64,000 nt of DNA from the NCBI GenBank assembly GCA_945643635.1, contig CALZFC010000136.1, forward strand, positions 248,001-312,000. The letters are read 5' to 3'. Each line of letters opens with the position of its first letter. Position 1 is the first letter of the stretch. Source of the stretch: Allodiplogaster sudhausi. Its lineage: Eukaryota > Nematoda > Chromadorea > Rhabditida > Diplogasteridae. Both the position numbers and the translations under genes were made by a program. Of this stretch, positions 56,392 to 64,000 are shown piece after piece. The notes below the pieces were generated by a model. The model searched no databases and had not been told where the DNA came from. It worked only from the letters and a program-made list of their open reading frames with translations.

Positions 56392-59106
56392 CGTCTTGTT
56401 CTTCGGCTGCTGCGTACACAATGGCCCCGCCCGATGCCTCCTTCCACTTCTCATCACCGATGACGAACTGCAAAGAAGAAGAAAGAGATGGAAGGAGGGG
56501 CGAAGGACTGACATGGACTTCCAGGCAACTGCCGAGGGGAATGGAGGCCTGCACATCTTCATCTCCAGCAATGGAGTAAGAACCTCTCTCGAGGCGGAGA
56601 ACTCGCAGAGACACTTTGCACTCTTCAGCAGACAATTCACTCTATACTTATACTTCATTCACGCACACCGAAGTGAGACGTGTGTTGAAAACTAGAAAAT
56701 GAAATAATGAAATGAATAAAAGAAGTATTGAATACGAGTTGGTCGTAATCTACTCGAAGATCAACTTCTCTTGCTACCGATTGCATTGTTCTCAGGATAC
56801 AGAATAATTCAAAAACCTGTTAACGTAAGTCCGACCAGCTTTTCCATAAAAGAAGCGAATCTTTTGGAAGTAAGCAAAGAGAACGTCGCTCGGCTTCTCG
56901 GCCCCAGACTCTTGTCAACTGTTTCCGATAAATGCCTGATAAGAAAATTATCTAAAGTCGATGTTGTAACCCTTACATCTCTGGATAAAAAAAGAAGTTA
57001 TCTTCCCCCACTAAAATATGACAAGCATTGTAGTTGATGGAGTCTAAATGTACTTACCATTACCATCCACTTACCAAAAGAACTCCAGTAATTGCTGTTG
57101 AATGTATGAATAATGAAACGGATGCCAACCTCTTGTTTGGCGGACCACGCGTAGCAAACGAAGCGGATCTCAATTCCTCTCGAATTGCGTCATGGAAGTC
57201 TTTCTAAAATTATGAATGTAAACATCATATCCAAGTATTCGCAGATAAATATCGCAGTCATTCTTACGGGAATTATCTGGAGACATCATATTCGTTCTGA
57301 TAAGAACTAAATTCAAACAAAAAAGGAAACTTAACCGACGTACCTTGAAAAAATCTTGGAGCTGAATCTGCGATCCTTCGCTGAAGAATTTGGAAGTCTG
57401 CCGAAGCAGAGACTCTTTCAGAAATCGAGTAGACACGAAAGTAGATATTCCTGACTTCTTAAACAAAGTTCGCTCCACATTAATGATAAATTAAATTCCC
57501 CCAAAGTGGAATTCTAATTTATCTTTCAGTTAATGGCAGGATAACAGAAGACCTAAAGGCTGTGCAGAGAAATGGGATGGTGCTATCCTAGTTGGGGGTA
57601 ATGATTTTTTTCCCCAAGTTTTTTGAACTCATTTTCTTTGTTTCCACGGAGCCTAAAACAAGCTGAACTGGGATTAGAATGCAAATCTACAGCGAACTAC
57701 CTCAAATTCTAGTATACATGGTAATTAATCGCAAAATATTTCCCACATTGCGCCAAAAAATATGTGTATTTCCATCAAAATGTTAGCCAAAGTAGCTCAA
57801 ATGTGACCAACTATAACCTTGACAAATAAGCACTATTGGACATTTTTCGAGCGCAAGTAGATATGAGAAAAGTACCTTAGAAACTTAGAAAAAACAATGC
57901 CGTACAAGGGTTTTGCACGACTCCAGGCCTGGAGGGAACAAAGCCCATAAATGTCTCATTTAGGGTCAAAAATCACATTTGTTCAATGTTTGTCAAAGTC
58001 GGTCACAAAATCACAAACACAGCCAAAAGTATGAAGCATGAAAAATAGAACCTTGGAAGTGAGAGTCTGCATTTGAAGTGAGGGAGGAATGGGAGGAGCG
58101 GGGTCGAGGGCTCGCGAGGAGTGGAACCAGCCATTGATGGAGAGGCGATCCTTCCCACTCACAACTTCCTCAACTCGATGCCACGATCTTCTGCTAACCT
58201 GTACAAGAGTTCCAATCAATCTTGTCAATGAACATGCAAAACCAAACCTCGAAGAGAACGAAAGAGTTTCGAATAGGTAAAAGATTCCGGTGAACTGTCG
58301 TAGGCAAATGAAGTGCTGAAATTGAGTTTACAACTAGCAAAGACTAAGACCATCATGAAGAACGAGATATGAATTACAGCAGAACTCGCCGTCAGCACTG
58401 AAAAGCGAGAGGGAACCGCCGTCACTCTCCCGCCACTCGGGAGGAGTCAAGTAGAAGACAAAGGCAAAGTGACGAGTGCCAATGAGGTCGGAGTGAGGGA
58501 GAAGATGATCGTGGAGGGAGTAACAACTGCCCGTCGCATCTACTTCTTCAGTCAAGTCAACTCCAGTGAACGAAGACAACCACTCACGCACTCGTGAACA
58601 CAAGAAGCGTCTGGAACTTGGCAAGAAAATCTTCGTGAAAGTAGAAACAACTAAACTGTCACAAACCTAAAAGAATAGAGTGCTGGTGAAGACATGGGAG
58701 TGAGTGCCTTTAAATCACAGGTTTGAGATAAGCAATACAGATCATTCTCCTTCCGCTGCCATTCCAGTTCCCTCAGCTCGTTCTCTAATGTTAGCAAGTC
58801 TCCGAATTCGTCATCGACAAAATTGTCGAGTTGCAAAAACGGAAAGGGCTTTGCACCTAAATCCATGGCTTCCACAAGAGAATTCAGTACCAATTTTCAA
58901 AAGCCCTAATCGCAAACCTTCTTTTCAGTGAAACCACAGAATATATCATAGGAAACAAAAAGAAACAAACATGTCATGTCCGCCAGCAACGACTTTTTGT
59001 TGGAGGAATTTGAGTACTTTGGAGACAGACGGAAGTTGGTGAGAACGGCTGCTCGCAGTCGGTTCTCGGATTCGCATCCCAACCGTCCGCTTTTCCTCTT
59101 TGGCAT
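55974..59106 (-). CDS. ogfod1: OGFOD1-type 2-oxoglutarate/Fe(II) prolyl hydroxylase (uS12 hydroxylase)
   Basis: The start at 59106 directly follows gaatttcag. Exon 2 begins around 58867 (MDLGAKPFPFLQLDNFVDDEF, short pieces). The catalytic domain has YSLHDHLLPHSD, with the HxD iron ligands, then HFAFVFYLTPPEWRESDGGSL. The distal His and the 2OG-binding Arg are in SWHRVEEVVSGKDRLSINGWFH. The second, inactive double-stranded beta-helix domain follows: ESLLRQTSKFFSEGSQIQLQ, then FATRGPPNKR, then GSYSIAGDE, then GGAIVYAAAEEQDE and ILRIVPESRSVSVVL. The stop is at 55974-55976. OGFOD1/Tpa1 hydroxylates a proline in ribosomal protein uS12. Exon edges in the middle are approximate. The last intron holds a (GGGA)n array. 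Confidence 0.9.
56229..56392. repeat. (GGGA)n then (GA)n minisatellite
   Basis: About 30 copies of GGGA (one GAAGGA interruption near 56280) run into roughly 20 GA units. It is in the last intron of OGFOD1; on the sense strand it is a pure pyrimidine tract. Confidence 0.95.
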
Positions 59107-59595
59107 CTGAAATTCAAAAATCTATTCTGGGATAACGCAGCCACCTTCATCTCTTTTATCCTGAAGGAAAACGAAAGCAAACATGTTTGCAAACAGCATT
59201 AAAAATTGGGCAGTTAACTTTTTACACGCCACACGCCGCACGCCCTTAAAAAGTGATTTATTGCACGCCACACGCCACCATTTGTGATTTTTTACACGCC
59301 GCACGCCCACGGAGGGTACCCGCCCTTAAAAAATTCCGGAAATTTGACACAGCGAATACCGTATTTTTCCGCGTTGCGCCCGTTTCATGCGTCGCGGCAA
59401 GGCACAGCATACAGCTCTGCGGAGCCCGCCTCCCAATGCATCGATCGAAGTGATTTAAACTCCCTCCAAAAGTTTGAGCATTCGTCTTGGGCGAGAAAAA
59501 AGACGCTTGGATGTATTAACAACTGGCGTTGTTACTGGTCTTGTTTTCGATGTTCAACTTGTTTATCCTTTTCCTCTTTTTGTTAAAGGTCAATC
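59107..59595. repeat. Intergenic with ACACGCC(G/A)CACGCC repeats
   Basis: The motif ACACGCCACACGCCGCACGC and variants recur several times at 59222-59310, separated by T/A-rich spacers such as 'tttttt'. The same family appears at 63167-63236. This is an unnamed interspersed repeat. The rest of the interval holds nothing I recognise. Confidence 0.7.
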
Positions 59596-60180
59596 ATGGG
59601 CGAGTACAACAATGGATTCGGCGGCTTCAGCGGCTACGGCGGATTCCACCCCCCGCCGCCGTCGCCTGCGCAACAGCGCATCGACGTTCGTTTCTAGCTG
59701 TAAAGCTAGCAGAAAAATATGATTCCTCGCTCTTCTTCAGCATTTCGAGCTGGCTGGCGCGCTGAAGATGGTCTTCGCCGCAAACCACTCCATCATCAAG
59801 GACGCACTCGGCGAGATCAAGAAGTCGGACCCCTCCTTCTTCTCCGACCTTTGGTTAGCCAACTGTTCTTCAACAGTTATAGTCGCTTTTATTTGTTGTA
59901 GTTTTAGCCACCGCGACCGACCTCACCCGTATAGGGGAGGACGAGGCGGCTACACGGGGCTTCGCGGCGGCTTCCACGCCGCCCAGGACAAGGAGTTCGT
60001 GGAAGAAGAGGAGAAGCCAGCCGAGAAAGGGCACGGGTCCGTCTATTGTTCTCGTAAATGCTGAGGACCTCGTGAATGTTTAATTGCAGTTATACCCTCT
60101 CGGCCGAGCAGTTCGAACAGCTCATGGCGAGGATGGTAAGAAAGAGCAGCTCGAAGAAGAAAGAAGATGAAGGAGAATGA
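59596..60180 (+). CDS. Small Gly-rich/RGG-containing protein of unknown function
   Basis: Exons 59596-59685, 59741-59853, 59908-60036 and 60090-60180 join in phase (140 aa). The ATG is 7 nt after tgttaaag. The N-terminus is GF/GY-rich (MGEYNNGFGGFSGYGG) with a poly-Pro stretch. A helical part follows (FELAGALKMVFAANHSIIK), then an RGG patch (PYRGGRGGYTGLRGGF), then an acidic-basic tail (FVEEEEKPAEKG, YTLSAEQFEQLMARM) ending SKKKEDEGE. The RGG and low-complexity parts suggest RNA binding or condensate behaviour, but no family is recognised. Codons are GC-rich, as expected for a highly expressed gene. Confidence 0.65.
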
Positions 60181-60355
60181 CGACGAGGAGAATGGAAGGG
60201 AGAGTAAGGAGAAAGACTCCTGTTGTTGTGTTGTTACGTTTATCTGATGATAAACACTTGTTATTCACATTTGTTTTCTTCATCAAAATCAAGACGTTTA
60301 TTTTTAAAAAAAAACATTAAAAAATGGAATGGATTGGGGTCTCGCGGGGTCCTTC

Positions 60356-60463
60356 CTAATAGAGGGGGAAGGCCTCCTTGTCGTCTTCTTTCGGAGTCGT
60401 TCGGAAAGGAGGGGGGGGGGCTCGTCTTCCGTTGCTGCCTCCGCCTCTTCCACTCGAAGAATC
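60356..60463 (-). CDS. Orphan terminal exon, Gly/Pro-rich peptide, partial
   Basis: After a ttacttgcag acceptor, the minus strand reads DSSSGRGGGSNGRRAPPPP, then FRTTPKEDDKEAFPLY and TAG at 60356-60358. A minus-strand AATAAA lies about 55 nt further on (complement near 60298-60303), supporting a gene end here. Upstream exons are not resolved. Candidate exons at 62759-62810 and 62522-62575 are on the same strand but their phase does not match a direct join. Confidence 0.4.
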   Translation of the reverse strand, partial: DSSSGRGGGSNGRRAPPPPFRTTPKEDDKEAFPLY

Positions 60464-60679
60464 CTGCAAGTAAAATTAATGTGATGTATTGAGATTCAGC
60501 GATAAATTTTTATTAATCTTGCTTGGTATCATGTTCACCACACCGAGGTGGTATTAAGCCACTGCTCTAAGATATTAACAGGTTTTAGCTATTCTGATAA
60601 ACGTTTTTTCTTCCTTTACAGATCACCCTTAACAATCAACAAGGAAAGAAGTAAAGAATAAAGGTGTGATTTCTTTGTT

Positions 60680-62326
60680 ATGGCTGATAACACGCAAAGT
60701 GGGGGTAAAACCCCTTCGTCTCATCGGTGCCCTAGCCAGGCTGAGATGCGAGACTTGACAACCCGCTCCGCGGAAATGAACAGATCACAAGAGCGGTTGC
60801 GTTATGTACATGAGCTAAAGAAGGAGAATGAAAGACTAAGATCTGAGCTCGAGAGTATGAGAACGAATCTCCGAGACATGAATGAGCTCCAAAACATGAA
60901 TGTCATTCTGAAAGCGCAAGTCACTGCCCACGAGAGTCTGTTGGAAGAAGGTAAAACCAATGATGAACACAAGCTCAAAAAGATCGAGCAGCAACACACT
61001 GATCAGATCGCTAACCTCGAACGCAACCATACTACTCGCTTGACTCAGATGACAGAGGAACATAAGCACAGTATAGATGAAATGGAGCGAAAGTATGCAG
61101 ATGATAAGAGGGCCTGGTTGCAAAGAGTCGAAGAGGAAAAGCAAATTGAAATGCAGGAGAGAAAGGAGGGAGAACGGCTACAAAAAGAAGTCAAAACCAT
61201 TGCCATTGAAAAAGAGCGTCTGAAAGAATACCATCATAATGAAATCGTTGCTCTTAACAGACATTTTGATGAACGCATTGCCAAGGAAAGGGCCGAATTG
61301 AAGAAAAAACTGGAGGAAGCAGAGAAAGAATGCCAGAGAGCTCTGGAAGCTCTGGACTTGGCAAATCAACATCAGAAACGGAATGCTGTCCAGATGGAGA
61401 ATGCACAAAACATCATCTCTGCGAAGGACAAGCGAATTTCATATCTCCAGGAACGAGTTGCACAGAAAACACGCGAGAATCAGTTACTGACGTGGTCCCT
61501 AAGGAATTCAAAGAGGAAGAGGAAGACATGCCGACCCATCACGCGACTTCGAAAGACGGCGACATATAACACCATGAACGCTATTGCACAGAAAGTAAAA
61601 GGGATGATTGGAGTTGTTCCCGAGGAAAGGAAGAGAGAAATCCATAGAAATGTCTGTCTCGCAGTCTGCCGGTCGCTCGGAGTTCCACTTCTCACACCAA
61701 AGAAACTGACACCAGCCCAAGACAGCCTCATTACTTCCCAATTTCTGACCCTGAACAAGAGAAAGGAATTGAAGAAAAAGTTGAGAGAGATAGATGTTGC
61801 GCTGGACATTTTCGCGTGCACAGCCACATACAAGAAACAACGAAAAGAACTCTTGCCTTCCAATGCTTACACGGCAAAAATTCACGAAGAGCAGGTGAAG
61901 AGAAATGAGACTCCGGGCCCGAGTGAGACCCAACCACTAGAACTTGAACTGGAACTGGAAGAACAACCAGCCAGAAAGAGGGGTCGCCCAAGCAGAAGAA
62001 TGCAGACAGAAATGGAAATGGAGATTGTTCCGGCACCAGACGCGAACGAAAAGAAACAACAAATCAGCGTGCAATTGAATGAACCCATTGCCATCTTGAC
62101 TAGTAGAGTGCAGACTCTTTACAACTCCAACAAGATCACTCACGGTGCTCCCTATGCAAATCCGAAGACAGGTGAACCTGAAATCTGGTTTTCTGTAACT
62201 GCCGACAAGGGAGATGATCTCACCAAGATTGCTGTACAAATTGCTAATGTTGAGAAATGCAACTCTCTTTTCAATCTCCTTCTTCTCTCTCTCTGTATGA
62301 AGGAGATGACAGCAGAGAACAGCTAG
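60680..62326 (+). CDS. Intronless coiled-coil protein with AT-hook-like motif
   Basis: One continuous frame of 548 aa, rare in this intron-dense region. Residues ~20-290 are a long heptad-rich coiled coil (for example RAELKKKLEEAEKECQRALE). Next comes a basic segment (SLRNSKRKRKTCRPITRLRK), a helical domain with TYNTMNAIAQKVKGMIG and LTLNKRKELKKKLREIDVAL, then an acidic LELELELEEQ run. After that is the AT-hook core RKRGRPSRR and a compact C-terminus (EPIAILTSRVQTLYN, GEPEIWFSVTADKG). AATAAA about 72 nt past the stop could be the poly(A) signal. Another open stretch right after the stop (EGDDSREQLERKARESIDAI) hints at an unseen intron near 62260. DNA binding is plausible from the AT-hook; the family is not recognised. 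Confidence 0.7.
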   Translation: MADNTQSGGKTPSSHRCPSQAEMRDLTTRSAEMNRSQERLRYVHELKKENERLRSELESMRTNLRDMNELQNMNVILKAQVTAHESLLEEGKTNDEHKLKKIEQQHTDQIANLERNHTTRLTQMTEEHKHSIDEMERKYADDKRAWLQRVEEEKQIEMQERKEGERLQKEVKTIAIEKERLKEYHHNEIVALNRHFDERIAKERAELKKKLEEAEKECQRALEALDLANQHQKRNAVQMENAQNIISAKDKRISYLQERVAQKTRENQLLTWSLRNSKRKRKTCRPITRLRKTATYNTMNAIAQKVKGMIGVVPEERKREIHRNVCLAVCRSLGVPLLTPKKLTPAQDSLITSQFLTLNKRKELKKKLREIDVALDIFACTATYKKQRKELLPSNAYTAKIHEEQVKRNETPGPSETQPLELELELEEQPARKRGRPSRRMQTEMEMEIVPAPDANEKKQQISVQLNEPIAILTSRVQTLYNSNKITHGAPYANPKTGEPEIWFSVTADKGDDLTKIAVQIANVEKCNSLFNLLLLSLCMKEMTAENS

Positions 62327-62521
62327 AACGGAAGGCGCGCGAATCAATTGATGCCATAAACAACCTCTCATCTCTCACGCTCCAGATAGGTGAAGGGCTA
62401 ATAAAGCGTTTTTTTTCTATTGCCCATCGCAACACACAACACACAGCAAACACAAACACATTTATATTTTAACCAAATATAAAGGGGGGGGGGAACACGG
62501 GGGAAGAAGGTCGGGTCCAAC

Positions 62522-62810
62522 CTTCGCGGGGACAGGCCACGAGTCGAGCACACACCAGTCGTCCAGAGAGCACTGCTGCAATAAAGAAATGTTATTCCTT
62601 TCAACGATGCCCTATTTTCAACAAAATCGGTAATGTTAAGTAAAACAAAAGTAAAAAGATATTACAACAAATGAAACAGCTGCCAACCCATTTGAATAGG
62701 ATGTGTAGAACTAAAAAGTGCTATATAATTCAAGCAAAAAGCTTCAACGAAACTATACCTTTGGACGACTCTGCCGCCGCGAAGAAGCGCTTCCTCGGAT
62801 CTCGTCGCAT
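62522..62810 (-). CDS. Possible 5' exons of a minus-strand gene
   Basis: Exon 62810-62759 (MRRDPRKRFFAAAESSK) joins in phase to 62575-62522 (AVLSGRLVCARLVACPRE). A tattttcag acceptor lies about 37 nt upstream of the ATG. Splice signals are acceptable but the peptides are short and no family is recognised, so this is tentative. If real, its later exons must lie beyond or within the coiled-coil ORF on the other strand. Confidence 0.3.
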
Positions 62811-63166
62811 CTGCTTCTCTCAGAGCAGAAACTATCGCTCGATAACTGAAAATAGGCTTCACCCTCGTATTAAAATTAATTCGCTGACCTGATATTCGTA
62901 AAATTCCTTCATAAAATTTGCTCGCAATAGAGCTCCTCAAAAAGCAGAACCAAAACGTTACCTGAAAACACAAAATTCTTCAGTGGATGACAAGAATAAT
63001 CTGAAACAACAATACAAAAGTTGATAAGCACCCCAAGAAGTGACGCAAGTCTCAATAAACGAGTACGTTATCGCCAGAATTGCGATTTCATAAACGTCGG
63101 CAGAAATGTCGACTACCCCAATTTATAGATACACTCGCACACCATAACGAACTTGCCTACCCCCCG

Positions 63167-63236
63167 TGCACGCCATTTTTTACTTTTTTACACGCCGCAC
63201 GCAATTGTTCGGTATTTTTTGCACGCCACACGCCAA
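63167..63236. repeat. Second cluster of ACACGCC-type repeats
   Basis: GTGCACGCC, TTTTTTACACGCCGCACGC and TTTTTTGCACGCCACACGCC occur in a row. They match the cluster at 59222-59310 about 4 kb away. Confidence 0.75.
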
Positions 63237-63554
63237 ATTTTTTTTTCTTGGCTGGGGTTTTTATCGTGTTCAGTAGGTTTGTAGTAGTTTTTTTTTCTTA
63301 CTATTTTAGTCTCTTTCACTATTTACTCCCTCTTCTAACTTCTTCTCACTCTATACTCTGTTTCATAGACAACACCTATTCATTCTTGGGAAATAAAAAG
63401 AACAACCAAATAAGAGAAATGAGAACGGCAGTGTGCAGGGAAAGTTGAGATGACACAAAGAACGAGAGAACCTCGTCAAACATATAACAAAGAACCTCGT
63501 CAAACATATAATCTGAGCAACTATGAGATGTTTGAGAATTCAGACTAGGGGAGG

Positions 63555-63685
63555 CTAGATCCTATTGCTGGTCTCCGAGTCGTCGCTGCATTTCTTCAGT
63601 CACAACTTGAACAGGCGGCAGTTCACGGGTCCGTGGCAGTCATTCCCGCATTCGAAGCTGAAGCAGTGGCCGCATTCGCACTGCA
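63555..63685 (-). pseudogene. Ariadne-like (RBR) E3 ligase IBR fragment
   Basis: Exon 63685-63607 reads QCECGHCFSFECGNDCHGP then VNCRLF, which fits the end of an IBR/between-RING domain (CxCG-H-F-F-CG-H-C). It joins in phase to 63585-63555, DDSETSNRI, then a stop. Ariadne proteins have DDSETSNWI...CPKC at this place, so the sequence stops just where the second RING should begin. Either it is a truncated copy, or a different splice continues. Upstream exons, if any, would lie toward or beyond the right edge. Confidence 0.5.
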
Positions 63686-63791
63686 CTCAGAGTCACTGCT
63701 TCGGACTCCGACTGGCAGGGAGTCATCGGTGAGGGAGAAGGTAAAGCGGCGGCCACGTCATGCCCATGTCTACTCTCTTGCTCAAATTCAA

Positions 63792-63823
<32 letters not shown>

Positions 63824-64000
63824 GTATATAGCCGTTCTATCTGAAGGCGAATGAGTTGCTAGTTTTGAAGCGTTGAAGTCCCTCAGCCTAAATTTTGCCG
63901 TACAGGTATGTATGTATGTAGATTCACAGCTGCATGAGGTGGATTACACACTCAGTTTCACTTTCATTTGTTTTCAAAGTCACAAATTGTTACGCAAACC

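Noticed and set aside
56134..56658. Frames of Ser-Pro-Pro or Arg-Glu-Gly repeats
   Set aside because: Produced by the (GGGA)n/(GA)n array in an OGFOD1 intron; OGFOD1 exons on the minus strand explain the coding signal nearby.
1..64000. CRISPR arrays, bacterial operons, riboswitches, rRNA
   Set aside because: No regularly spaced repeats with unique spacers and no prokaryotic gene structure; all evidence is for a spliced eukaryotic genome.

Overview
The window looks like nematode nuclear DNA, most likely chromadorean. Genes are split into short exons (roughly 25-400 nt) by mostly 35-120 nt introns. Start codons usually lie 0-15 nt downstream of a 3' splice-site-like sequence, the signature of spliced-leader trans-splicing. 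Several same-strand neighbours are only about 200-400 nt apart, as in nematode operons. The predicted F-type ATP synthase subunit f and pyruvate dehydrogenase E1-alpha also read like nematode proteins. Introns and intergenic DNA are crowded with (GA)n/(CT)n tracts. No rRNA, tRNA or CRISPR was seen. All assignments were made by reading translations, splice sites and phases by eye; no database search was run.

Left part. Positions 1-4887 (minus) form one uninterrupted reading frame that runs off the left edge. It encodes at least six tandem Ulp1/SENP-like (C48) protease units, two with an intact H-D-Q-C set and four degenerate. At 6.2-13.9 kb there are four minus-strand, multi-exon genes that I do not recognise. 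At 14-17.4 kb lie interspersed repeats and a broken non-LTR retrotransposon.

Middle part. tcp11-like and a basic/serine-rich gene (+), a TBC1D20-type Rab GAP (-), ATP synthase subunit f and thymidylate kinase (+), an EVI1/MECOM (egl-43-like) zinc-finger factor (-), an OFA-type MFS transporter (+), then TATDN3, TRAIP-like and a complex I NDUFA11-like gene (-), ufd-2/UBE4 (+) and pdha-1 (+). Candidate operons are NDUFA11-like>TRAIP>TATDN3, tcp11>basic gene, ATP synthase f>dTMP kinase, and the 11.4-6.2 kb cluster.

Right part. A Lys/Glu-rich gene carries a hAT-type MITE with a perfect 8-bp target duplication inside a putative exon. OGFOD1 (ribosomal prolyl hydroxylase) follows on the minus strand, then a small RGG-containing gene, an intronless coiled-coil/AT-hook ORF, orphan minus-strand exons and an Ariadne-like (RBR) fragment at the right edge.

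The most unusual item is the tandem protease-like array at the left edge. Other items worth a look are the transposon insertions with clear target duplications, the trans-splicing/operon layout, and the intronless coiled-coil ORF at the right.
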